Part shown: in pieces, positions 7,070 through 13,442 of the stretch | Position numbering within the stretch: the first letter of the stretch is position 1 | How the letters are laid out: each line of letters opens with the position of its first letter | Origin: JAJPXC01 sp964517875 | Lineage (GTDB): Bacteria > Bacteroidota > Bacteroidia > Bacteroidales > Muribaculaceae | Length of the DNA stretch: 18,980 nt | Assembly: GCA_964517875.1 (NCBI GenBank) | Contig: CAZFEU010000045.1 | Coordinates: forward strand, 1 to 18,980 | Reading direction: 5' to 3' | Program-made: the position numbers and the translations under genes | Notes under the pieces: generated by a model | The model's database searches: none | What the model was told of the DNA's origin: nothing | What the model saw: only the letters and a program-made list of their open reading frames with translations

Positions 7070-7330
7070 AGCAGCCGCGGAGCGGCGTGGTCGTATCGAA
7101 CCCCACACGACGGGAGCGGCAACGGCCGCGACTGAGTGTGGGGAGAGGTGACACCAACTCAAAGGAGTGTCGGAGACACGATGTAGTGCAAAAAGACTGC
7201 ACGCCAAACTCCCCTGAATGCGCCACTACGTCGTACCTCCGGCACTCGCTGATGTATTATGCGTTTGATCCCCCACACTCGCTACGCTTCATGTGGGGCT
7301 CGATACTACACCGCCGCTCCGCTGCTCCGG
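7070..7330. repeat. Fold-back element 2 with long imperfect inverted arms
   Basis: The arm at about 7078-7144 (CGGAGCGGCG, then GTATCGAACCCCACAC, ending GTGTGGGG) is mirrored by the arm at about 7271-7321, whose reverse complement reads CGGAGCGGCG, GTATCGAGCCCCACAT and ends GTGTGGGG. Each arm is itself a smaller hairpin (CCCCACA...TGTGGGG). Inside lies a second pair, 7167-7188 against 7224-7245, matching at 18 of 22 positions with all four differences transitions. GTGTC-GGA-GACAC (7167-7179) is another local hairpin. Together they form a nested fold of about 260 bp. Confidence 0.7.
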
Positions 7331-7366
7331 TGCCGGTCTTTTTTAAGCAATCTCCGATAATTTTTA

Positions 7367-7374
7367 TATATTTG
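7367..7374 (+). promoter_or_regulatory. -7 box of the lipoprotein gene at 7414
   Basis: TATATTTG matches TAnnTTTG, 40 nt upstream of the ATG and just outside the GC-rich fold-back. No TTTG was found about 20 nt further upstream, so the match is half a promoter. Confidence 0.45.
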
Positions 7375-7413
7375 CCACCATAACAACACCTAACCTGCAA
7401 TTGATCAAAACCC

Positions 7414-7884
7414 ATGAAAAGTACAAGGATATTACCGTTAATATTGATAGTAATAGCGCTATTGCAGGCGTGCACATCTTACGGCGGATACATGTATAAC
7501 TCTAAAAAAGAAAAATCCAATTACCCTGGCTACGATATTCAAGAAGAAATAAGTTTCCATCTCAAAGCAAATCTTCCAGAGAAACCAGCTCACTCATGGA
7601 TATTCTTTCCTGACCCGATTCAATACACTTGGATTTTATCCGACAGCACAATCATATATGTTGCCGACATAAGTGCTACTGCGGGTTCCTATGTCTACTT
7701 GACTAATGACGAACATGATTCAAACTTGATAGCATTTCAAAATTCCATATATAATAAAATTATTAACCCCTGGATTAGTAAGCATCACTTTTATGACGGC
7801 TGGGATGAGAGTATGGACTCAATATTTGAGAGTATGGGCCTTAAAAAACCCGAGCTTCCTTCGCCATCTCTGCTTATGAGCTGA
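7414..7884 (+). CDS. Unrecognised small lipoprotein
   Basis: A 156-residue protein of no recognised family. MKSTRILPLILIVIALLQAC is a lipoprotein signal with lipobox L-Q-A-C and Cys20 as the lipid anchor. The next residues, TSYGG, contain no acidic run, so surface export is not clearly signalled. The mature part (136 residues) is rich in aromatics (HSWIFFPDPIQYTWILSDST, HHFYDGWDES) and has no second cysteine. It has its own -7 box at 7367. The final codons (PSPSLLMS) overlap an open frame that leads into the second copy of the 61-bp tail, so the present C-terminus may be the product of a frameshift or a join. Confidence 0.75.
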   Translation: MKSTRILPLILIVIALLQACTSYGGYMYNSKKEKSNYPGYDIQEEISFHLKANLPEKPAHSWIFFPDPIQYTWILSDSTIIYVADISATAGSYVYLTNDEHDSNLIAFQNSIYNKIINPWISKHHFYDGWDESMDSIFESMGLKKPELPSPSLLMS

Positions 7885-7910
7885 AGAAAGCGCTATCTTC
7901 AATAAGGATT

Positions 7911-8015
7911 ATGGAACAATGGACTGTGGGTGATTTAGATGGACGACCACTCAAGGAACAGCCTATAACAATGGAGGCGCTCAACAGTGGAGGTATTGAA
8001 GTAAAATCTCACTGA
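7911..8015 (+). pseudogene. 34-codon ORF ending in the repeated tail; likely gene remnant
   Basis: The frame is open from 7845 (after a TAA) to the TGA at 8013-8015. With the ATG at 7911, preceded by AATAAGGATT, it would encode 34 residues beginning MEQWTVGDLDGRPLKEQ and ending PITMEALNSGGIEVKSH. Upstream of the ATG the same frame reads SFAISAYELKKALSSIRI without a stop, overlapping the end of the lipoprotein gene in another frame. It looks like the eroded C-terminal third of a larger protein. Expression as a tiny protein is possible but less likely. The function is unknown. Confidence 0.45.
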
Positions 8016-8016
8016 C
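7956..8016 (+). repeat. Direct repeat copy 2: conserved gene tail
   Basis: This copy is 58/61 identical to 5589-5649 and in the same orientation. It encodes EQPITMEALNSGGIEVKSH and a TGA. Recombination between the copies would delete 2,367 bp, carrying away the gene at 5712, the hairpin island and the lipoprotein gene. The two copies differ in 5' context and lose all similarity just after the stop. Confidence 0.85.
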
Positions 8017-8036
8017 AATACCAGTAAGACCAGCAA

Positions 8037-8075
8037 CTCCTGAGCCGAGGGTGGGGAGTGATTGCGGCTCAGGAG
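8037..8075. terminator. Probable two-way terminator between convergent genes
   Basis: CTCCTGAGCCG (8037-8047) and CGGCTCAGGAG (8065-8075) form a perfect 11-bp stem with a 17-nt loop, placed between the plus-strand accessory block and the 3' end of the minus-strand nitroreductase. The sequence after the stem is only mildly U-rich in either direction (CAATAAATT; TTGCTGGTCTT), so termination efficiency is uncertain. Confidence 0.5.
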
Positions 8076-8109
8076 CAATAAATTAGCGCCAGCTTTAAGA
8101 AAAACGTTG

Positions 8110-8859
8110 CTAACTCTTGATGTCGTAGCCAAGTGGCTTTAGTTTGGAGAGCATGTTATAGCCCATAGCCTCGTCGTAATAGCCTACGATGTGCGAGCAC
8201 CAATCGTTGTCGCTCTTCGTGCCTTCGCGGGTGGCATTGTATACCTGAATCGAACGGTCGTATTTTACAAGCTCGTCAACCAACTCATCATCGTTGCGAT
8301 ACTTATTGTGGTGCACAACAAGACTTAATGGCTGCTTAGGCTTAAGGTCGGGCATTTCGCGCGGCACACCCAGCGAAAGACCGCACACAACGAATACACC
8401 CTTCGGCAGTCCAAGTAATTCGGCTACAGCCTGCGGATTGGCAGTGCGGGCAAAACCGATGCAGCATGTGCCAAGACCAGCCGATTCGGCAACGGTGAGG
8501 GCGCTCATCATGGCGAGTGAGGCATCAATAGTACCTACTGTAAGCCCATCGATAGTGTCGGTAAATGGTGGCATCTTTACCCCTTTGGCCTCGGCAAGAA
8601 GTGAAATCTTATTGAAGTCGGAGCAGAATGCCAAGAAGCGGTTGCAGGTCTTAATCTGCTTTGCGCCGATTACTTCATATAGCTTTTCTTTAAGTTGCTG
8701 GTCGGAGACATCAACAACTGAGAATTGCTGTCCATTATAACTTGTTGGAGTATTGTTGATTGCTTCAAAAATTAGTTCCATCACCTCGTTGGGTATGGAC
8801 TCGCGCTCATAGCGGCGGATTGAGCGCCGCTGAAGTAGGGTGTCCTTTACTGATTTCAT
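8110..8859 (-). CDS. NfsA-like FMN-dependent nitroreductase
   Basis: A 249-residue cytoplasmic flavoprotein of the NfsA/FRP branch of the nitroreductase fold, expected to reduce nitroaromatics, quinones or flavins with NAD(P)H. The FMN-binding signature RRSIRRY is at 11-17 and PTSYNGQQF at 38-46. The conserved block GFARTANPQAVAELLGLPKG continues into VFVVCGLSLGVP (135-166), characteristic of the NfsA group, and is followed by KPKQPLSLVVHHNKY (173-187). The C-terminal extension (190-249) covers the active site in this group. The length is normal. The substrate cannot be told from sequence. It is transcribed alone, convergent with the accessory block and divergent from the transketolase. A TAAATTTT about 60 nt upstream is a weak -7 candidate. 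Confidence 0.88.
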   Translation of the reverse strand: MKSVKDTLLQRRSIRRYERESIPNEVMELIFEAINNTPTSYNGQQFSVVDVSDQQLKEKLYEVIGAKQIKTCNRFLAFCSDFNKISLLAEAKGVKMPPFTDTIDGLTVGTIDASLAMMSALTVAESAGLGTCCIGFARTANPQAVAELLGLPKGVFVVCGLSLGVPREMPDLKPKQPLSLVVHHNKYRNDDELVDELVKYDRSIQVYNATREGTKSDNDWCSHIVGYYDEAMGYNMLSKLKPLGYDIKS

Positions 8860-8939
8860 TTACTATAATATTTTATATTAATAACGCTTTAGGCATGAGT
8901 AGTGTTGCGAATAATTGTTAAAATTTATTTTCTCCTTAC

Positions 8940-8970
8940 TTTGCCACGTGAATTTATTGTTGTACCTTCG
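8940..8970 (+). promoter_or_regulatory. Promoter of the transketolase gene
   Basis: TTTG (8940-8943) and TACCTTCG (8963-8970) are separated by 19 nt, matching the Bacteroidetes promoter except for one base in the -7 box. A start near 8977 gives a leader of about 38 nt. Confidence 0.55.
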
Positions 8971-8972
8971 TG

Positions 8973-8990
8973 GTGTGGAAATATCCACAC
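8973..8990 (+). other. Perfect hairpin at the 5' end of the transketolase mRNA
   Basis: GTGTGGA-AATA-TCCACAC forms a 7-bp stem with a 4-nt loop, overlapping the predicted transcription start and ending 24 nt before the ATG. It could protect the mRNA 5' end or be an operator half-site pair around the start. This is an inference from position. Confidence 0.45.
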
Positions 8991-9014
8991 TCATAAACCA
9001 CAATAATATATAGT

Positions 9015-11051
9015 ATGCAACTCGACAGTCAACTGATGACCCGCGCCGCCGATAATATCAGAGTACTGGCAGCGTCAATGGTCGAACGAGCAAAATCAGG
9101 CCACCCCGGTGGAGCAATGGGTGGAGCCGATTTCATCAACGTGCTTTACAATAAGTATCTGGTGACCGACCCTGACGATCCCACATGGTTTGCACGTGAC
9201 AGGTTCTTCCTCGACCCGGGTCATATGTCGCCTATGCTTTATAGCGTGCTGGCATTGACTGGTTTATACACGATTGACGAGTTGCAGCAGTTCCGCCAAT
9301 GGGGCTCAGTAACACCCGGACATCCCGAGCTCGATCCCAAACGCGGTGTAGAGAACACATCCGGGCCACTTGGGCAAGGACACACCATGGCAGTGGGAGC
9401 CGCAATAGCCGAACGCTATCTTGCCACCAGATTCGGCGAAACAATCGCACACAAAACGTATGCATTTATATCAGATGGCGGCATTCAGGAGGAAATATCG
9501 CAAGGCGCTGGACGCATTGCAGGATACTTAGGGCTCAAGAACCTTATAATGTTCTATGACTCCAACAAGGTACAGCTTTCTACCGATGTCGACGCTGTTG
9601 ACGATGAAGATTATGCCGCTAAATACCGTGCGTGGCACTGGAACGTGATTGAAGTTGATGGCACCGATCCACAGGCCATTGCCGATGCCCTGGAAGCGGC
9701 AATAAACGAAGACAAGCGTCCCACTATCATCATAGGTCACACCATCATGGGACGCGGATGTGTCACATCCGCGGGCACAAACTTTGAAGGTCAATGCTCT
9801 ACCCACGGGCAGCCGTTATCGAAGTCAGGCGCCGACTTCCCTGCAACCATAAGAAACCTCGGAGGCAACCCCGACAATCCATGGGAAATATGGGATGATG
9901 TGAAGAAGCTTTATGACGAACGGTCGTCACGAATGAGAGCAATCGTTAAGGAACGCCGCGAAGCATATCGCCTGTGGGCCGAAAGCAATCCCGACAAAGC
10001 CAATGAGCTCCAGGGTTTCATCGACGGAAATATTCCACCTATCGACTATCGCTCAATTGTGCATAAAGCTGATATTGCAACCCGCACAGCGTCAGCAAAT
10101 GTGCTTCGTGAACTTGCCGATAAAGTGAAGAATATGATTGTGTCGTCGGCCGATCTCGCCAACTCCGACAAGACCGACGGTTTCCTTAAAGGCACCCACC
10201 CCCTGGCTCACGGCGATTACTCAGGAGCCTTTCTCCACGCCGGAGTTTCAGAGCTTACTATGGCAGCCATCATGAACGGAATAGTGCTACACGGTGGCAT
10301 GATAGCGGCATGCGGCACATTCTTCGTGTTCAGCGATTATATGAAGCCGGCTGTACGCATGGCCGCTCTCATGGAACTGCCAGTGAAATACATATGGACC
10401 CACGATGCTTTCCGCGTTGGGGAAGATGGGCCAACGCACCAGCCCATAGAGCAGGAGGCACAAATCCGACTACTCGAACAATTCAACAATCTTGGTGGAC
10501 ATCAAGCCATGCTCGTACTTCGTCCAGCCGATGCAGCAGAGACAACAATAGCATGGGAGATGGCAATGGATAATAAGAAATCGCCAACAGGGATGATTTT
10601 CAGCCGTCAGGATGTGAAAGACCTACCTACCACAAGTGGCGACCGATACGCCGACGCCCAGGGGATGCGCAGGGGAGGATATGTGGTGATTGATGTCCCG
10701 TCGCCCGACGTAATTCTTGTAGGCAACGGGTCTGAAGTGTCACTGCTTTGTGAGGTGGCCCTTCTACTTCAAGCCGAGGGCATCGCCGCACGCGTAGTTT
10801 CAGTGCCCTCAGTAGGGCTTTTTGAGCGCCAAAGCATTGAATACCGCCAGGAAATCATACCTTCCGGCATACCAGCTTTCGGACTAACCGCCGGACTTCC
10901 CACCACTCTACAAGCCCTTGTTGGTTCTAATGGCCACGTCTACGGCATGACACGCTTCGGCGCATCCGCCCCTTACAAAGTGCTCGATGAGAAATTTGGC
11001 TTCACCCTCGCCAATATTTTGGCTGAGGTCAAGGCATATCTTGGACGTTGA
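9015..11051 (+). CDS. tkt: Transketolase
   Basis: A 678-residue thiamine-diphosphate enzyme moving two-carbon units between sugar phosphates in the non-oxidative pentose phosphate pathway. The N-terminal PP domain has SGHPGG (28-33), GHMSPMLYS (69-77), GPLGQGHTMAVGAA (117-130) and the cofactor/Mg motif SDGGIQEEISQGA (153-165) with FYDSNKVQLS (180-189). The second domain has Glu412 in VSELTMAAIMNGI (411-423), aligned with the catalytic Glu of E. coli transketolase, and THDAFRVGEDGPTHQPIEQE (462-481). A C-terminal transketolase domain ends at GMTRFGASAPYKVL. The usual GDG is SDG here, but the metal-binding Asp (D154) is kept. The length is typical. It has its own promoter and no close partner gene. 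Confidence 0.95.
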   Translation: MQLDSQLMTRAADNIRVLAASMVERAKSGHPGGAMGGADFINVLYNKYLVTDPDDPTWFARDRFFLDPGHMSPMLYSVLALTGLYTIDELQQFRQWGSVTPGHPELDPKRGVENTSGPLGQGHTMAVGAAIAERYLATRFGETIAHKTYAFISDGGIQEEISQGAGRIAGYLGLKNLIMFYDSNKVQLSTDVDAVDDEDYAAKYRAWHWNVIEVDGTDPQAIADALEAAINEDKRPTIIIGHTIMGRGCVTSAGTNFEGQCSTHGQPLSKSGADFPATIRNLGGNPDNPWEIWDDVKKLYDERSSRMRAIVKERREAYRLWAESNPDKANELQGFIDGNIPPIDYRSIVHKADIATRTASANVLRELADKVKNMIVSSADLANSDKTDGFLKGTHPLAHGDYSGAFLHAGVSELTMAAIMNGIVLHGGMIAACGTFFVFSDYMKPAVRMAALMELPVKYIWTHDAFRVGEDGPTHQPIEQEAQIRLLEQFNNLGGHQAMLVLRPADAAETTIAWEMAMDNKKSPTGMIFSRQDVKDLPTTSGDRYADAQGMRRGGYVVIDVPSPDVILVGNGSEVSLLCEVALLLQAEGIAARVVSVPSVGLFERQSIEYRQEIIPSGIPAFGLTAGLPTTLQALVGSNGHVYGMTRFGASAPYKVLDEKFGFTLANILAEVKAYLGR

Positions 11052-11158
11052 CAATAGAATCAGGATAGAATTAGTTAAAAATACTTAAACAGCTCGCTCT
11101 ATTATCACTTTTTTTGAGACAATTTAGCACCGGAAGGTGTTATATGATAAAAATTGTG

Positions 11159-11224
11159 TAATTTAGCGCGAAATTATGTAGAGTAAGCTTGTTTCAGCAT
11201 GCGGATTTCCGCACTTATGCGAAA
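11159..11224 (+). promoter_or_regulatory. Putative ompA promoter and structured 5' leader
   Basis: TAATTTAG (11159-11166) is a 7-of-8 match to TAnnTTTG, about 100 nt before the ATG. The leader contains a hairpin TGCGG-ATTT-CCGCA (11200-11213), extended by GCAT/ATGC and TTTC/GAAA into a longer bulged stem (11192-11224). Such long structured leaders are common for abundant outer-membrane proteins. The remainder of 11052-11263 is AT-rich with a weak CACC-GGAA-GGTG hairpin (11128-11139) but no clear terminator for the transketolase. Confidence 0.4.
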
Positions 11225-11263
11225 TATACAACCGAGTAAACAATTAAACACTAATAATTTAAT

Positions 11264-12475
11264 ATGAAAAAGTCTACCTTATTAGCTTTTGCATGCGCAC
11301 TCGCTGTAGCTCCCGCAGCTGTAGCCCAGGAGAATGCGCAGGAGGTAACCTACGTTGAGGACGCTACTCAGGGTTATCTGTTAAACTCTTTCAAGGACAA
11401 CTGGTTTATCACCGGTGAGGGTGGCGTTGACATCCTGTTCAACAAGTACAATGACAAGCGCGACCTTACCGACCGCTTCGAACCTGCTGCAGGCCTTTAC
11501 ATCGGTAAATGGTTCTCGCCCTCTTGGGGAGGTCGTGTTGGTGTCAACTGGCTCAAGACAAAATCACTTTCTGACATTCCTCAATATGGCAATCGTCCCG
11601 ACGAGCCCCTTGTTGACGGTCAATATTACAAACAAGTGTATTCACATGTTGGCCCCGTGTTCGACGTAATGTGCAACTTCACCAACCTGATTTGCGGCTA
11701 CCATCCCGGACGCGTATATAACTTCATCGGTTATGTAGGTGCTGGTGGTTACTGGACATTTGCCAAAAAATATGAAGGCACTGAGTCAAAAGGCTGGAAG
11801 AACGCTCACGAAGCAGTGCTCAATTGGCGTGCAGGTATCATAAACTCTTTCAACGTATCTAAGCAGGTGCAGCTTTCTCTCGACCTCCGCTTCACAGCTT
11901 ATGACAACCACGCCAACCAAGCAGCCCGTCCAAACAACACCGCTTTTGCCGCACAGGCATACCTCGGCCTTACATACCTCTTCAATGACCGCGAATGGCA
12001 TCACCCCGTGGTACCCGTTTGCCCCGAGCCCGAGAATTGCGACGCTTACCGTCAGCTCATCGCCCAGGCCAACGCACGCATAGCCGACCTCGAGCAGCAG
12101 CTCAAGGACTGCCTGAACCGCCCAATGCCCACACAGCAGAAGAAGGACGCTATCGCCACCATTTACTACCCAATCAACGTGTCTAAGATCAACCGCACTG
12201 ATGCCGCTATTCTCGATGCTGTTGCTCAGGTGATGAAAGATAACCCCAACACCGAGTACAAGCTCACCGGTTGGGCCGACAACTACACTGGCAACGCCAC
12301 AATCAACACACGTCTGCGTAACAACCGCGTAAACGGCGTTGAGAAGTATCTGAAGAAGCAAGGTGTTCCCGCAGCTCAGATGCAGACCACCATCAGCGAC
12401 CAGAACCGTCTTGACCTCGGCATCAAGTATGCTCCACTCGATCGTTGCGTTACAATCGAGGAGATTGCTAAATAA
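11264..12475 (+). CDS. OmpA-family outer-membrane protein
   Basis: A 403-residue outer-membrane protein that probably ties the outer membrane to peptidoglycan. The signal peptide MKKSTLLAFACALAVAPAAV ends in AVA|Q with cleavage at 21/22. Residues about 45-243 form a beta-barrel with alternating strands (NWFITGEGGVDILFN, GLYIGKWFSPSWGGRVGVNW, VQLSLDLRFTAYD, AQAYLGLTYLF). The periplasmic linker 244-290 has paired cysteines (C253, C259, C283) and a short coiled coil (LIAQANARIADLEQQLKDCL). The C-terminal OmpA domain (about 295-403) keeps the peptidoglycan-binding pair: Asp339 in GWAD and Arg355 in RLRNNRVNGVEKYL, spaced one residue more than Asp271/Arg286 of E. coli OmpA. The ATG follows an AT-rich leader, and the gene ends in a strong terminator. 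Codon use looks optimised, suggesting high expression. Confidence 0.93.
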   Translation: MKKSTLLAFACALAVAPAAVAQENAQEVTYVEDATQGYLLNSFKDNWFITGEGGVDILFNKYNDKRDLTDRFEPAAGLYIGKWFSPSWGGRVGVNWLKTKSLSDIPQYGNRPDEPLVDGQYYKQVYSHVGPVFDVMCNFTNLICGYHPGRVYNFIGYVGAGGYWTFAKKYEGTESKGWKNAHEAVLNWRAGIINSFNVSKQVQLSLDLRFTAYDNHANQAARPNNTAFAAQAYLGLTYLFNDREWHHPVVPVCPEPENCDAYRQLIAQANARIADLEQQLKDCLNRPMPTQQKKDAIATIYYPINVSKINRTDAAILDAVAQVMKDNPNTEYKLTGWADNYTGNATINTRLRNNRVNGVEKYLKKQGVPAAQMQTTISDQNRLDLGIKYAPLDRCVTIEEIAK

Positions 12476-12500
12476 TCAAGCCAAAACCAACAACACTCAT

Positions 12501-12529
12501 AAAGGCTGCGCGCTGCGCAGCCTTTTTTA
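12501..12529 (+). terminator. Intrinsic terminator of the ompA-like gene
   Basis: AAGGCTGCGC-GCT-GCGCAGCCTT is a perfect 10-bp stem with a 3-nt loop running into TTTTTT, 26 nt after the stop codon. This is a textbook factor-independent terminator. Confidence 0.95.
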
Positions 12530-12545
12530 TTCACAAAAATTGAGC

Positions 12546-12553
12546 TAAATTTG
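12546..12553 (+). promoter_or_regulatory. -7 box of the DUF3737 gene
   Basis: TAAATTTG matches TAnnTTTG exactly. The expected -33 position about 20 nt upstream lies in the T-run of the preceding terminator, so only a T-rich -33 is present. The predicted leader is about 37 nt. Confidence 0.55.
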
Positions 12554-12596
12554 CATCTAAATTGTTACATAGGTATACAAATAGAGTAATCTAACC

Positions 12597-13442
12597 ATGG
12601 AACTTATAAAAGACAAAGAATTTGGAGGTGAGCGTCCGCTTTATGCCCTCCACGATGCTCAACTGGAAAATGTGACAATACATCCAGGTGAATCCAGCAT
12701 AAAGGAAGGAAGCAACATTGAAGCTGAAAAATGCAGATTCGAAGGTAAATACGTATTTTGGGAAGTGGACAATTTCAACATTCACAACTGTTACTTCGCC
12801 GAAAGTGCCCGCTCAAGCCTATGGTATTCACACAACTGCGTGATGACCGACTGCACCGTCGATGCACCGAAGATGTTCAGACGCACTCGTGGCATTAAGG
12901 TTGAGCGCACCCAATTTTCCAAAGGAGAAGAAACATTTTGGGATTGCGATGATATCGAACTCAACGATGTCGCCATCAATGATTGCGACTACTTGATGAT
13001 GCACTGCCACAATGTGAAAATCAGCAATTACAAGCAGGACGGCAACTATAGCTTCCAGTACGCCCACAATGTAGTGATACGTAATGCTGTAATCAACTCC
13101 AAGGATGCCTTCTGGGAAGCTGAGAATGTCACAGTCTACGATTCGGAAATCAACGGGGAATACCTTGGTTGGTACGGTAAGAATCTGAAATTTGTACGGT
13201 GTCATCTCACCGGCGAACAGTTGCTCTGCTATGTCGACGGCCTTATTCTTGAAGATTGCACATTTGGCGACGACGCCAATCTATTATTTGAATACTCCAC
13301 AGTAAATGCCACCATCAAAGGTAATCTCGTCAGCGTCAAGAATCCAACTTCGGGTCGTATCGTGGCCGACTCAATCGGTGAAGTGATTTTTGACAAAAAC
13401 CTTAAAGCACCTGGAGATTGTGAAATTATAATACGCGAATAA
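12597..13442 (+). CDS. DUF3737 right-handed beta-helix protein
   Basis: A 281-residue protein whose whole length follows the DUF3737 pattern: it begins FGGERPLYALHDAQLENVTI, continues through short rungs of N/D-x-hydrophobic repeats (GKYVFWEVDNFNIHNCYF, APKMFRRTRGIKVERTQF, KDAFWEAENVTVYDS, NGEYLGWYGKNLKFVRC), and ends FEYSTVNATIKGNL and SGRIVADSIGEVIFDK. The repeating strands predict a parallel beta-helix like those of pectate-lyase-like folds. There is no signal peptide, so it is probably cytoplasmic. The family function is not known to me. It is transcribed alone, and its last 17 bases overlap the end of hemW on the other strand. Confidence 0.9.
   Translation: MELIKDKEFGGERPLYALHDAQLENVTIHPGESSIKEGSNIEAEKCRFEGKYVFWEVDNFNIHNCYFAESARSSLWYSHNCVMTDCTVDAPKMFRRTRGIKVERTQFSKGEETFWDCDDIELNDVAINDCDYLMMHCHNVKISNYKQDGNYSFQYAHNVVIRNAVINSKDAFWEAENVTVYDSEINGEYLGWYGKNLKFVRCHLTGEQLLCYVDGLILEDCTFGDDANLLFEYSTVNATIKGNLVSVKNPTSGRIVADSIGEVIFDKNLKAPGDCEIIIRE

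Larger units (their letters stand above)
6588..7413. other. 826-bp gene-free stretch rich in inverted repeats
   Basis: The first 40 and last 80 bases are AT-rich like the surrounding genes. About 6720-7335 is suddenly GC-rich and full of short and long inverted repeats: two separate fold-back elements (6741-6931 and 7070-7330) and several small hairpins. A 107-codon frame at 7060-7383 exists but has no protein-like composition and lies across the second fold-back. No integrase, transposase, tRNA or recognisable target-site duplication was found. The stretch resembles a cluster of non-autonomous or REP-like elements, or the template of a highly structured RNA; the sequence alone does not decide. 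Confidence 0.7.

Noticed and set aside
6720..7335. Possible CRISPR array
   Set aside because: The repeats are inverted, unequal and unevenly spaced; there are no regular direct repeats with unique spacers and no cas genes.
7060..7383. 107-codon frame over the second fold-back
   Set aside because: It spans the inverted arms, is rich in Arg/Pro/Ser with no protein-like pattern, and is explained by GC-rich repeat DNA.
6588..7413. Possible tRNA, tmRNA or rRNA fragment in the structured region
   Set aside because: No cloverleaf with a T-loop GTTCRANNC and CCA-ready acceptor stem, and no rRNA-like conserved core, could be recognised by eye.
11786..12361. 191-codon frame opposite the ompA-like gene
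   Set aside because: It lies antisense within a highly expressed gene with a clear family assignment; its Val/Gly/Leu-rich composition mirrors the codon use of the real gene.
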